Source of the DNA: Mycteria americana
Lineage: Eukaryota; Chordata; Aves; Ciconiiformes; Ciconiidae
Reading direction: 5' to 3'
DNA length: 64,000 nucleotides
Assembly: GCF_035582795.1 (NCBI RefSeq)
Contig: NC_134367.1
Span: forward strand, 120,366,062-120,430,061
Numbering within the stretch: position 1 is the stretch's first letter; each line of letters opens with the position of its first letter. Position numbers and translations under genes: made by a program. Under the pieces are notes generated by a model. It was not told the DNA's origin, ran no database searches, and saw only the letters and a list, made by a program, of their open reading frames with translations. Shown here piece after piece: positions 24,153-36,800 of the stretch.

Positions 24153-27100
24153 TCTCTACTATAGTTCATTATATAAGTTCATCTACTCTAATAGCCACTT
24201 GAAAAGCTGCAAACTTTCCTCCAAAATGTCTGCATTCCAAAAATTCAGCATTTCTTGTCAGCTCAGTCATCATTAGAGTTGGAAACATTTGACTTCAGTC
24301 TTCTGGGTTGGGGTATGAAAGCCTTGCAGTGCAAAGCCGCAGTGACTGGCAGTGTGGTTTGGTCTCTGTGCGACTTCCAGGCAGAATTGTGGTTAAGAAG
24401 AGGTAGAAGGCTGCTGTCTTCTCCACCTAGAAAGGATATTTGTGTGAAGTTGAGTGCTTGGGATCCAGGACAATTGTCTCCATTGGGAGGAAAAATTGGT
24501 AGTAACAGCCTGATAGGGTTTTGTGGGCTTGTAACAACAAGCCAAGACAGTATTTCATGAACACACGGGGATTTTCTTTGCTCAGGTAGCTGAGTAGCAG
24601 ACAGATGTATCCTACTTCCCAGCTGTTTCTGATGCCTCTAAACATAAACACCACAGACCCTCTATTTATTATTGGAGAGGAGCTGTGGCTTGCCAGGTCC
24701 TGGAGCTGCCCTCCCTTGGTTTTGAAAACCTGATCGAAGCAGACAGCCACAGCCAGCTCAGGCTTCTCAGGTTTCAGGCTGTGCTCATGGCTCTGACATT
24801 TTTTCCTCCAAGACCAGGGAAAAAAAAAAGTGGTAAGATGTTAACGAACATTGGGCTTGTTGCTGTCTCAGGATCAGGGACTTGGTGACAGCTAAGGGAA
24901 ACCTTCAGCAAAAAAACATGCAAGCCTGGGTTACAGAGCACTCAAGATGCTCTCCTGGGGCAAATGAAAGGTGACAAATTCCTTCATTCCCAATCTTATG
25001 GTTCCTTACTAAAAACACAAAGGTGTCCATGTCTGGGCACACTTCTGTTTCCTTTTCTGTATAAGGAAGGGGTGCAGAAATTCCCCAGCCTGAGGAGCTG
25101 AGCACTGCAGTTAGCCACGCTTCATCCAAGCCTTTGCTGTGTAAGCTTGGATGGGGTACAGAAGAGGGTCATGCCCATGCAAAGGCAAGGCTGTGCAGAG
25201 CCGGGGTGCCCCTTGAAGGGTCTTGTAGGGCCATCCGTCTGAGTTAGGGGCAATGAGAAACTGGCCATGGGGACAGGAGTGAAAGTCAGCGCGAGTGCCT
25301 TGTGTCGTGCTGAGAAGAGGCGGCCAGCGCTGGGACCTGGTGATGCTGGTCCAGCAGGTCACTGCAGCTGGTAGGTTGTTTCCATTAGCAAACTCAGATT
25401 TTTTGCAGGGGAATAAAAGATCCTCCCTGCTCCCCTGCTTTTTAGGGGGAAAAGTTGAAAGTTTGAAGTTACATTTGAAAGTACAAGAGGAATATCCACT
25501 TGCCTGTCAGCATAACGTAGCCCTGAGGCACATGCCAAATTCTACTGACTGCAACCTGGTTTAAAAAGTGCTGAGAGGCCAGGACTCACAGACTGCATCA
25601 CCCCTGGAAAAGCAGTCTCCATCTAGGGAATATGCTCTTTTCCCAGAGTAATGTGAACCAGTGACTGAGTCACTTCAGCTTTGATATTTTTTTTTTGTTA
25701 TTAATTTGTTTTTTTAATTAGAGGTCTCTGTGCCCATGCCTGCCCAGGCCTAACTCTGTGATCCAGTCAGTAGAATATGAACTGGTGCGATACAACTGCA
25801 GATAAAACAGGGCGTGCAGTACTGAGGAATGTGAGCATCAAAAACCTCCAAGTAAGCAGGCATACAGAGGGCATCAACCAATCTCTTAAAAATAGCTAAT
25901 CTAAAAATAACAGATTAGAGAGGGAGCTCTCCTGAAAAGCAGTTAAGGAGCTTACGTCTGGAGACTAAGGACAAAGAACAGTGCTCTATCTGCAATGTAT
26001 CTGTGCTTTTAGGCAATAAATAAGCCTTAGGTCAGAGGGCAGGGCCTCTTCTGTATCTGTTCATATGCAGAGCCTAAGGCAGTCTTAGTCCGATGCTTTC
26101 ACCCAAGGAATTCAAGGCTATCTCCAGCTGACTGAGGAACACGGTGTATGAAATTGTGCTCCAGCAGGGCAGAGGTCTTGTGGGGTTCTCCTGCCTCAGC
26201 CGAAGTCCAAAGCTTTCGTCTTCCTTCTCCCAAGCTGTGTCAGCCCTGGGAGTGGAAAAGCAGGCTGGGCTCTCTACAGTAACTGGATGCGATGAATAAA
26301 TGCAACTAGAAGGACACCAGAAATACTAGCATAAAGCCAGCAACAAGGATCCAATCTCCTTAAAGAAAAAACACTGCTGGCTTAAATCTCTCAGGTGTAG
26401 TGGGGGCTTTTGGAGCTGTGAGGATTGAAGCTGGAGGTGAGTGTGATAGCTTGGTGTCCCTTCTGAGGTGGTCATGTAGATTTATTGCACGATAGCATGT
26501 TCTCAGCATGGGCGACACTGGATCAGGTAGCTCATGTGAACACTCGCAAGCAAGCTGCAGGCTGCTTCAGACTGAGGAGAAGATCAGTTTATGCATTAAT
26601 GTATCAGTCTGCCAGGTTTAGTTTTGCTTGCCTCTCAATCTCCAGGCTGGGGGACAATTTCCATTGTGCTTCTACTCTGCTGACAGCTCAGAAGAGGAAA
26701 GCCCAAACCCACTCTCCTACTGCTGAATAGCCCAAAGCACAAAGGTAGCAGTGAAGAAAAGCCTTTCCTTTCCTCCTGGCATAACTGCTAGGCCTTCCAG
26801 GGAAACCAGCAGGACTTTGTGAGCATTTCACAGCTCAGGAAAGAGTTCTGCCCTGCCCAGGTCGAGTACTGGAGAAGAGCTGGAAGCCAACAGCTCTTTC
26901 AGGATTTTTTTGCCACTTTCCATCAGCAGCACGTCTCCGCAGAGCATTAGAGCTCAACAGTGCACCCTTCATGTAGGGGCACTGATACACGCCTGGCTTC
27001 TGATGGGCTTTAGTCCTTTAGCTGTGACTCAGCCAGAGTGCAGGCACTAGAAGTGGACATTTCTTGAACAGACCTTAGCAGAGGGCCAGACTTTAGCAGC

Positions 27101-30100
27101 CATAACCTCATAAAAAGAAATTATGCGAAAAAGTGTAACTACTCCAAAAAAACCCCCAAACCCCCCAAAAGCCCTAACCCACCCCACCATAATGTATGGG
27201 GCAGGTAATAAGACTGTCATCTCAAATCAAGATACACTGAACAGGATCAGAATGGAGCCTCCATTTTAAGTTATAAAGATGCTCTCCTAGAATTGATGTG
27301 TGAAATTAATACCAAAGCCATTGTCAATCCTATGCCTTATGAATGAGAACTCAGTTAAAGTAAAATGATATGCTGACAACTGCAAAAACTAGTTAGAAGT
27401 TCCCTGAAGCAATACAGTGGAGAGAACTGCTGGGGGAGGAGATAACGTTGTGTGTGAGCAGAGAGTAATTTCATTCCAGCACTCCATGCTCTCTGGCCTT
27501 TAGTTTCACTCTATTCTTCATAACCCCACTTGCAGGATGCCAGCCTTTTAGATGAAAGACATTACTCTCTTCTTTATTTGAGCCTGGCTTCTAGGAGAAA
27601 CAAAGCCAATGTGGATGTGCTCATCTCAAGTCACTTTTGAATTCTTTGATCAAATCTGATAGATAGGTAATGATCTCACAGATTATGTGCTTGCTGTAAC
27701 AAAAGCCTTACTGGACAGGGGAGAGACCCTAGCAGTGTAGAAAGTCAGTGGAGGTGGCTCAGCTCTTAAGCACTGGAGGACTTCTAGTGGAGAGAAGTGC
27801 ATGAATACCGCAGTTGACACTTCTTGCTGGACCTCTGTACTGTATCAGGCACTGGAAAATCCAGATGAGAAGCTAGACTTTATTTCCTTTCTCCTGGGAC
27901 TACTTACTTCAAGCGAGGCTGGAAGCATCTTTTGGAAATTCCCTAAAGGCCCAAGAGCATGAAAACATGACAAATCCTTGGTGTTTATTTATGTGTATAG
28001 ACGTATGTAGGTCCAGCTGCAACAATTTCCATCCAGATCCCAGGAGTACAAGAACTGGAAAGTCAGGCATACACTTCCTGCCAGAATTAAAGGAGTCCCG
28101 TTGCTGGCTGGTGTGTATGGTGACTAAGAAGCTGAAGAGAGTGTAGATCACTTGGTTCATAGGGTAGAACTAAGAATGAAAACAGATAAACAGCAGAGGA
28201 TAAACCAATGCTTAAAGGGTTATTTTGCCCCAAAGGGAGACTGAGACATGAGCCTAGATAAGACCTGTCCTGTTACTCCAAATGTCTCTGCTTTTTCTAT
28301 GTGCTTCCTTCATCACAGCTGCAAAGTGCAGGATTGCCATCAGGCAGCAGCTGTGTCACAGGGACAGGCAGAGCATTAAGATGTACAAAATCACTGGGTA
28401 GCAGGAATGCAAGGGAAGAGCGTGGGTGTGGAGACTTAAATAGAAATACATTGCAAGAGGGGAAGTCTGGAAGAAGGAAATACAATGCTAGTTAAGACAG
28501 ACCCAAGTTGTGCTTAGGTGCAAGATGAGAGCTAAGTTAAAGTTTGCTTTGTGTCTATCCTTTACTCACATGATGCTTTTGTTTTATGGTTCGTGAATGG
28601 TGATACAGAAAGGCTCTTTGTAGGGAAGAAATGAGGCCCCACAGAGCCCTACGTCTGCATCCAATGTGCTAAAAGCTTAAGCAGAACAAGAATAATAGTG
28701 TTAGCATCCTGAAAAACTTTCCTTCAAAGTGGATTCAACCAGCAGCAGATGCAAAGGGTGTAGCCCAAAAAAGAAGAGAGGTAATATCAATCAGAGGGGT
28801 AGGGGCTATGCTTCTGCGTCCATTCCAGCAAAGGCTCTCAAAGGAGAGACAGGATTTGGTACAGGATTGTAAGAAAAAAAATTTGGCTCCTGCCTGTGCT
28901 GGAATATCCCCAACATTCACATTTTCAAGTCTTTGCCACAGAAAACTACTTTTTGAAGAGAGAGTAAGTTTCTCCTGAAATCACAAAATTCCAAGACATG
29001 GTATTAATACATGAACTGGCTACCATGATTTCATGTTGAGTTTAGAAGCGACACCTTAAAAAGTCAGATACTGCTGGCAGACCCACAGCAACAGATTCCT
29101 GGGAGGGGAAGGAAAAAAAAGAAGTCCATTTACTGGCATGTGGTACAGCAGAAATAACATTTGATCTTTGAAACTGCCTGTACCGTAGGGTGTTGATTGC
29201 AGCAAGCAAAAGGCTTGCTAGTTACTGAAAGAGGAAGCAAAAAGCATTACTTCTCTTATGGCCAGGGAAGAGAAGGCTAAGAATTTTTCAGATGCCTGGC
29301 TGACCCGCTTTTTTAATGCAGAAAACTGCTTGCTGTTCATAACCTTAACCTGTCTTGAAGAGAAGTACAGTTACCAGATTACAGTTTATGGGGTTGGGAT
29401 AACTTGGTAGATGCTTACTTGACTATGCATGAGAAAGACAAGTAGGATAGCTTAGACACTGACCTCAGTGTTAACCAGGAACCTGAATCAGCAGTAAGTG
29501 CTCTATGATAGTTCAGTCTAAACTCTGCAAGGCATTAGCTGCACAGTTACCACTGTTTGGAGATAGTGATGACAAGGAGTGGTATTTCAGTTTACGTGGA
29601 ACTGACCCTTTTGAGGGAGGTTGGCTGGTTTGAACGATTGCTTTAGGTGTGGCAAAACATGAAACACACAATGACTTTTTATGCTGTCCTGGAAACTTAA
29701 CTGAAGCACATCTGTGGGGACTGGTAATACCCTTCATCTGATCAGCCAACACAGCCGGATAAATCAATGAGTTTTAGGGCAACCAAACCTTTTATTTTGG
29801 GGTTACACAGGTATGGTTTGTTTTTTTTCCCCAGGTAAGCAAGTATATTCCCCCAAGTATGTTAACCCAGGTTTGGCCTTGGTAGGAATCAGATGGATAA
29901 TACACCTAGACCTAGGAGCTTGGAGACGTTCCTTGTGTGCCTGCTGTCATAATGCAGCTTTTATGTCTCTCGCCTCTGCAGGTGAGCTGCACCTTCCATG
30001 CTGTACTATGGAGTGCACACAAAGGACACGCCTAAAGGTGAAGGGAGGATGATTGAGAAAAGTTACTTGAGAATGCCAGGTGTCTTACCTTTTATGGGGC

Positions 30101-32939
30101 GGTGGAAAAGAGCTCTTCTTCCAGCCTTCCTCTGCCCTTTGCTGTTTGCAGTACCACCAGCAAACCTTACTGGTCTGGAAGGAGTGGTGGTTGCAAGTTT
30201 TGGGGTTTTTTTGCAAGTTGCAAAAAGCTGCTGGTTGCAGTTTTTCATCTCGTGGATTTGAAGAGCTGTTTCTCAGATTGGCTTGCCTAAAGCCTGAAAA
30301 CACTCATTCCTGGGGTAACCACAAGAGGCTTTTCCAGAGCAAAGGCCACTAAAGCACTGTCTGCAGGGCTTGAGGCAAACTTCAGAATGGGAATCCAGCA
30401 CAGCCTCATCCTCCATCCGTTTTAGTAACAGCTTCTAGAGCTGGGAAGTAAAATGCATGCAAATAATAGATTTAAATATACTGATTTTTTTCCTGCTTTC
30501 AGTTTTGAGAACAAGGGGCTAGTTCGTTGTGAGGAAGTGAACTCAAAACACTTAAGTATGCAGACTACAAACTTTGGCTTAATCATTTCTATTAAACAAC
30601 AGAACAATCTTTGTATAGTTCAACAGTGAGAAAATCAACCTTGTTCGTGTCTCCTTAGCATCCCTTCTGCCCTGGGCACTTCCTGCTGAATAGAAGCTAT
30701 TCAGCCGTTATTCTGTTTTCATGTACTAAATTCACTTCTAGCTATTGTGAAAGAAGGAAGTGAGTAGACAGAGTTGCTCCCCTGTGGTGTGACAGTGGGA
30801 AAGGACTGAAAAGACATGAACTTGCTAGTTCTGCTGTTTATAAAGACAGACTTTTTTTCTTCATGTTATGTATTAAGTTTTAAGATGGTAAGTCGGCAGA
30901 TGATACACATTAGCTTTAATGACATGAAATTGTACAACTTAAGACTCTGTCTCTGAGACTGTCAACACTGAAAACTCAGATTGCAACAGAGCTGCAAGAG
31001 TCAGAAAATGTATTTCCTTTTCCCCATGTGTGACTCTCAGTAGTTTGATCTTTGCTAAATGTCAAGTGTGGGGTTTAATTCTGTATTTCCTGCCTCACGT
31101 GTACTTTCCGCTTTAACTAACTTCAGACACAGCTGCTGGCGTAGTTTTATCATGTGCTAACATTAACACACTGATAAAAAGAAGGAGCATAGTACGCACT
31201 TACAGACTTGCCCTAAATACTGTAGGCAAATGTAATCTTTTTGCTGATAATGCAGTCCATAAGGAATAAAGGTAAAGACTGTGGATTACAATGGCAAGGG
31301 GACCAGGGGAGTGCACTGCTCTATCAGGAGGGTGCAGGACCTCTGCCTTTTGGTGAGGGAGAGGAGGGAAATGAAGGTAAGTTCAATTTGGTTGTCCACC
31401 TAATATGACAAATAGAAACTGGTAAGCTGGATAAGTTTGTTAGTAAGCACTACGCCTTCCTCGTCAGTTCTGTTTGCTGGAGCTCCTTGCTTTTCCAGGA
31501 GCCAGCAACACCTACCAAGTTCCCTACTGCCAGAGCTTTTCTGATGGCAGAGACTTGGGATGATCCAGGGAGGTGAAATCATGGAGATGGCTGGTTTCTG
31601 GATGCTGTAATATTGCATGTGCTCCCATAGCTAAATAAGGCAGACATGCTGATGTTTTGCATTCCCCAGCTCAGCTCCAGCCCCACTCCCTGCAAGGAAA
31701 TGAAGCATTGGAGTGCTGCCTTCCAGCTCATTTTTATGGGGCCATCCCACTCCCCAGAGGGATGGTTAGTTCTTGGGGACAGACAGTGAATGGTAAGAGG
31801 TAGCCTGGCACTAGAGCAGTACCTGGGTTTAGTTACAGCCTAGGAGGTAGCTAGGCTTGCATCTCTACTTGCACGGTGACTCCAAAAGTGCACGCCTGGC
31901 TCGAGGGAGGCTGTAAGTGTAAGGCAGTCGCGGCTGCTGTGCCTGAAAAGCAGCCTCAAAGGCTTTCCTTGTGGGAACCCTCCCTGGCTCGAGCCAGCTC
32001 ACCTGGGAGCAAAACGAAACCCTCTTGGCAACCACGGAACTTCAAATTTATTTTCTTTCTTTTAATGATTTCCTTCTAAACACATCAGTTTGCCATCACT
32101 GCTTTGCAGTCCAAAGGCTCTTGAAAAAAGCTACCGGCTCCTTCCCTGTCTCACTGGTGGCGTGTGTGCCAAGAAGCGCAGCCAGTTCTCCCCTGGCAGC
32201 ACTTCTCCCCAGCAGACCGGCCGGCAGCTTACCTCCCCAACTGCCTGCCCGGACAATAAAAGGGGCTGCTCCCTGACCTCTGCCGGCAGCAGTGTCCCAG
32301 GATGTCTGGCTGTGCCACACACTCTCTGTCATGTGGCACTGCAATATATTCTCTTTGCTGGGAAAGTGTCCGGCACGTGGCTGGGGGCACTCACTGCACC
32401 CATTAGATGGTCAGGATGTCTGTGTTGCTCCCACGTGACTGCCGCTGGGGTCCTTGTCACCACGCCTGTCATGGCCATCACAGCACACAGCAATTGTGCC
32501 ACGTGCCGAAATGATGTGTGTGCCCCAAATTCAGTGTGATTTGTATCCTGCTTTCCAGCAGGGTTTGCAAAGCTTCCACCGCGCTGCCTGTTAAACTTGG
32601 TGGCACATGGGAGGGCATGGACACCCCTGGTGCGCAGCAGCCGACAACTGGCCCCCTGTTTCCTTGACCTCCATATGAATTATTGTAGATGAGCTCTGTC
32701 AGATGTAGGAAAAAGACTCACAGCCTACCCACCTGCTGACATCCCAAGTGAGAATTGTGGGTTTTTTTCCTCTGGGCCCTGCTATGTTGTTTCCGCCTCG
32801 CAGACCCAGCACAGCCCTGTGCTCCACCACTCCTTGGGCCTTTTCCAGGCTGCGCCTTGGGTTGGGGCTTGTACAGCAGCGGTGTAAAACAATGAAGTCC
32901 TGAGCAGGATGAGACAAAAGCCCATGTGCCAGGTGTGAG

Positions 32940-32981
32940 ATGGCGCCGCTGGCAGCGCCGCTACTGCCTCGCCTCACCCAG
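32940..32981 (+). CDS. Alternative first coding exon candidate (a)
   Basis: An ATG in fair context (GAGATGG) opens 14 codons, MAPLAAPLLPRLTQ, and meets a strong donor CCCAG|GTGAAG in phase 0, the phase needed by the exon at 33770. It lies about 200 bp upstream of the core CpG island, which makes it less likely than the candidate at 33565. Confidence 0.25.
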
Positions 32982-33139
32982 GTGAAGGGCGGTGGTACCA
33001 AAACCTCTCCCCTCTGAAGCCAGAGAATTAAAACCGAGTTAAATGTATTTTGAGGAAAACCTGACTGGAAACAGCTTTAACCCCCCCCCTATTTCTCTGT
33101 ATGTATTTTTCTTCTCTTTTCTCTTTCTCTCCACACAAA

Positions 33140-33530
33140 GCCCGCCCGCAGCCCCGCGGGGTGCCCCGGCCCAGCCGCCCCCAGGCGGGGACCTGCCGCC
33201 CGCGCAGACGCTCTCGCCGGCCCGGGGGCGCGGCAGAGAGGCGCCGCGTCTGCCATTGCCGCCCGGGTCTGTGCCAGCGCCGGCTTCGCCGCCGTCCCGC
33301 GCCCCCCACCCAGCGCGGTGCTCGGGGCCCCTCCAGCCGCGCCTGCCCATAGCCAAGATGGCTCTGCCCGCTTCACCTCGCCCTTAGCCGACATGGCGGC
33401 CGGCGGCCTCGGAGCGGGGCGGGACCGTGCACGGGGCCATCGTCTCCCGCTCAGCAGCGTGGAGGAGGGCCGGAGGGGGGGCTGTGGAGATACGGCCCGG
33501 CCCGGGGCAGCTGTGGCGTGCTGTTGGCTT
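33140..33530 (+). promoter_or_regulatory. CpG island, probable TATA-less promoter
   Basis: This is the only strongly CpG-dense, GC-rich stretch in the window. It contains a Sp1-type GGGGCGGG at 33416-33423 and two YY1-like motifs, CAAGATGGC at 33354-33362 and ACATGGCGGC at 33391-33400. No TATA box is visible. YY1 motifs of this kind often sit at or just downstream of transcription starts in housekeeping-type promoters. The plus-strand exons that begin 240 bp downstream make it the likely promoter of that gene. A divergent minus-strand transcript is possible, but I see no exons for it. Confidence 0.8.
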
Positions 33531-33564
33531 TCCCCTTATTCCGCTCCGCGATGTTTTGCTGTCC

Positions 33565-33609
33565 ATGGGGTGCTGCAGCCTCCTCTTCTCCTCAGAAAGT
33601 GGCGGGGAG
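33565..33609 (+). CDS. Alternative first coding exon candidate (b)
   Basis: This is the first ATG in its frame within the island-derived sequence. It gives 15 codons, MGCCSLLFSSESGGE, ending at a GAG|GTGGAG donor in phase 0, which fits the exon at 33770. The implied intron is 160 bp and contains the G27 run. If real, the N-terminus MGCC..S would match the pattern of an N-myristoylated, palmitoylated protein. The ATG context is weak (T at -3, G at +4) and the donor is only moderate. Confidence 0.3.
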
Positions 33610-33662
33610 GTGGAGGCCGCAGCCATGGCGAGGCCGCGGGGGCTTTGGGAGGGCCTGGCTCG

Positions 33663-33666
<4 letters not shown>

Positions 33667-33693
<27 letters not shown>
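33667..33693. repeat. 27-base G homopolymer
   Basis: This is an uninterrupted run of 27 G residues inside GC-rich sequence at the start of the gene. It could form G-quadruplex structures. Runs like this are also a common place for miscounted or missing bases in assemblies, so the reading frame across it should not be trusted. Confidence 0.95.
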
Positions 33694-33769
33694 CCTGCCC
33701 TGTGTTGCTCTTGTTTCCTTTTGGTGCCGAGGGAGCGGTTGTTGAAATAACGCGTGTCTCTGCCTGCAG

Positions 33770-33849
33770 GAAAGGGGGAAAGAAACGAGACCGGGAGGAA
33801 GACGACCCCCTCTCCTGCACCCCCCAAAACCGGCTGAGCAGGACAGCCG
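33770..33849 (+). CDS. Exon A of unknown gene
   Basis: The acceptor is TCTCTGCCTGCAG|GAAAGG and the donor is GCCG|GTAAGG, both strong. All frames are open, but only the frame ERGKETRPGG... ends with the two bases (CG) that the next exon needs. The encoded stretch is basic and Pro-rich (RRPPLLHPPKPAEQDS). Confidence 0.55.
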
Positions 33850-36800
33850 GTAAGGCCAGCGCCTCGCACCGACCGACGTGCCCATCGCACGTGCCGCAGC
33901 GCACCATCGACCCGGTGTGTTTGTACAGGACCCCTGTATGCATTTGTCTGGGAAATTCCCAGACAGCGCAGTGCCGCAGGTTGAGGGTTGCCCTGAGGCA
34001 GAGCCAGTTTCCTCCAGAAAGTACGTTTGTCCTGGTTGCTCACTGAAAATAATGAGGTAATGGCAGAGGGTGGGAAACAAGATTTGGGTTTCGTGGGCCT
34101 GTGGCTTGGTCTGCAGGCTTGGTTTCATGGCCCTCTTAAAATGCTTTTCCTGGTCAAGGTTTGACGCAGCACAGGCTATCAGTGTTGGTGTCAAAACACC
34201 GCTAGATAAACCTGTTGGGGAACTACCTGCTCCTCTGCAAGAGGGAGGGATGGATGCCAGCTGTAATTTGCTTCTCTGCTTTACAGGCTTTGAATAAACA
34301 GCCCATCTGGCACCTTCTTGTAAAGAAAATCTTGGTTTTATTTCTAGAGTGTACCGACTGCTTTCCAGGAGGTCTCCATCAGTGTCAAAAGATTCAAGGG
34401 CATCGCTGGATGTGCTATTTCTGATTCCTAGAAAAAACCTTTCTCTGTGCCAGACCCGACAAACAGTGGTATATGTGATGACTGACTGTTGACATTGGCT
34501 GACATATGTGCTTTGGAAGGTCACACTGTCCGTCAGCCTGACCAGCTGATGCAAAGCATGTAACCAACCTGTTTGTTTCATTCTAGCAAGCTGGGATTGA
34601 CAAACCATGAAGAAGAAGGAGGGGATTCTGAAATAGTGACAGACTGTTTGCTCCCAGACTCTGTCCAAGGGGACTACTTCTGCATCAGTGCTCTTCCCAG
34701 GTATGGCACAGAGGTAATAGTGTGTCTCTTCGACGTGCCTGAAGGTCCAGGGTTTAGCTGAGGTCTTGCTTATCCTCACAAACAAGTTTCTCCATCAGTT
34801 TTGGGAGTAGAACTGCTGTAGCCTTGACTTACGCTGCCTTACATGGTCAAACTGCACTCTGAAATTGTTGGAGGACTAAAGGGAGCTGATCCAAGGGAAA
34901 ACTTTTTTTTTTTTTAAAAAAAGGTGATTTGTTATATCTGAACCTGATCATCATGTGGCTGCACATGTTGTTAGCCCTGTCGTGGCAATACGAGGAAGGA
35001 GGCTGGCACAGGCAGCTGGCAGAGACAGCCAGGATCACAGCAGCCCGTATCAATGACAGCCTTAAGCTCCTGTGGTACCACACCAGCAGCTCCTCTTGCT
35101 ATGATCTCCCACTTGCCCTTGGAGGGGTAGGATTGGTTGGGTTTTTGGTGTGGTTTTTTTTTCCAGACCAAGGGCTGAAATAGGCAGTTTTGTTCTCTAA
35201 AATATTCATGTACTTAAAAAGTAGCACAAATCATGAAAACAATATTTGAGGAAAGTTTCTCCTTCTCTGTGTTCCTTACGCACAGATCATCTGTGTTTTG
35301 GGACATGAAGAGCAATGGAGGAGAAGCTTCCCTCTGATGTGGCTGTTGGAGGGCAGCGGGTTGTGTGCTTTGTTTTGTTTTTAACCTTCCACTCTGCTTT
35401 TCCTGGAAACTTTCTGTGAATGCACTGACCTTGCTTGTCCCTCCCGAGGCAAGGCAGCTGGTCTCCTCCAGTATTACAGCCAACATCTCCACTCTGTTCA
35501 TTAGCGAGTTAGCATTCTGCAAAGGTCAGAGGTGCATCTTAGCTACAAGTTTACTCAACACAGAAGCATCTAAGGAATGGTGGTTTTTTTAAAAAAAAAT
35601 CTGCATGGGGGTATTTACTTCATTTTTCAGTACTCGTCCCTTCTAGGGATTTCTTTGGCCCCTGTGGCTGTAATACTTCTCACTGAGAACACCCCTGAGA
35701 TAGGAGTGTGTTGCCTTCTTCATTTTATAGAAGAGGAAATAAATGTGAGCCTGCAGGGTCCCAGGCCATTGCCTGACCACTGGATCTGGTTCCTCTGTCC
35801 TGTCACTCTACCAAAATAGCAGAATGATACAGCTGGTGAAGGGGGCAGCGCAGATAGCCATGATCTGCTTTTTTTTATTGCATATAGGTAGACAAAACAG
35901 ATGCAGGAAGAAACTTGCATAAAATCTCATGGAGTATCTGTAAGAGCTGGGAACTAAATTCACGTTTCATGAGAAACACTCTTGTTCTGTCCATGTTTTT
36001 TCCATGAAAAGCTTCATCTGTCACTTGAGTGAGGGGAAAAAACCACAATGTCAGCTCACATGTACCCTGCTCAATGTCATCATCAGTGCTCAGTGGGTGT
36101 TTAAGTGAAGCTCCTGCCTGGAATTCCTTCTGGCATAAGGCCTTGCAGTAAGGACTGGGTCAATTCCTGCTCTATTTGGTGTTGCTAGGGGTGTGAGCTG
36201 GAGTACAACAGTGCTCTGCTCAGAGCCTTTACTGTTAGTTGAGAGTCTCAGCTGCCTTAAAAGGGGTTGTGCAGGGTGGCCAAAGGCTAGTGGCTGAGGT
36301 CTCAGATGGAAGCTGAGGGTGTTTGGGGCTCTTCTGCATCTTTCCTTGCAGGTGTCTTTCCTTGAGGTCTACAGAGAGCCCCTCTTACTAAATCAGTGCT
36401 AATTGTGCTTTGGCCCAAGGTTTTTCTCTGTCTGTCATTCTGTGAGCTGCCCCACCAAGTTTTTGCCTTTCACTCCTCTCCTGCCCCAGACACTTGTGTG
36501 GCTGTGCTTGGAGCTGCTGGACTGGAACACTTTAGTTTCATCCTCTCCAAAAGAGTTGCCCATCCACAGTGTCCCTTGGTGTGGAGCTAGATGGCACCAG
36601 GCGTGCCGTGCTCTCCACCCATTTGTGTGTTCCTGCCCTCTGTGGTGGTGGACTGGTTCAGGGAGCTCAAGAGAAGGGTTTTGGGATGTGGGGATATTTC
36701 AACTGCAGTTTTCCAAAGTGCTGTGCACAGGATATACAAACAGCTGCCCTAGTGTCTCCCCACCAGGAAATCCTTGCCATCCCTGTGAGATTGAGACCAC

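Larger units (their letters stand above)
19179..32930. other. Long gene-poor stretch
   Basis: Over almost 14 kb I could not support any coding exon chain or RNA gene. It holds AT-rich patches (around 19855, 24118-24160), a 20-bp palindrome, a 19-bp triple repeat, a C13 run at 21798-21810 and several short homopolymers. Isolated open frames of 60-110 codons occur on both strands at the rate expected by chance and lack paired splice signals. Confidence 0.5.

Noticed and set aside
32090-32539. A 149-codon plus-strand open frame
   Set aside because: The composition is Cys/Ser-rich as expected for GC-rich non-coding DNA. Competing frames are open on both strands, and no splice or promoter signals fit.
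33318-34046. A 242-codon plus-strand open frame through the CpG island
   Set aside because: It depends on an uninterrupted read through the unreliable G27 tract and through a clear acceptor and donor, and its frame does not join the next exon in phase.
33592-34785. A 397-codon open frame on the minus strand
   Set aside because: It runs antisense across the CpG island, two plus-strand exons and their introns. Its length reflects GC-rich sequence and the reverse of the poly-G run (a poly-Pro stretch), and it ignores strong plus-strand splice sites.
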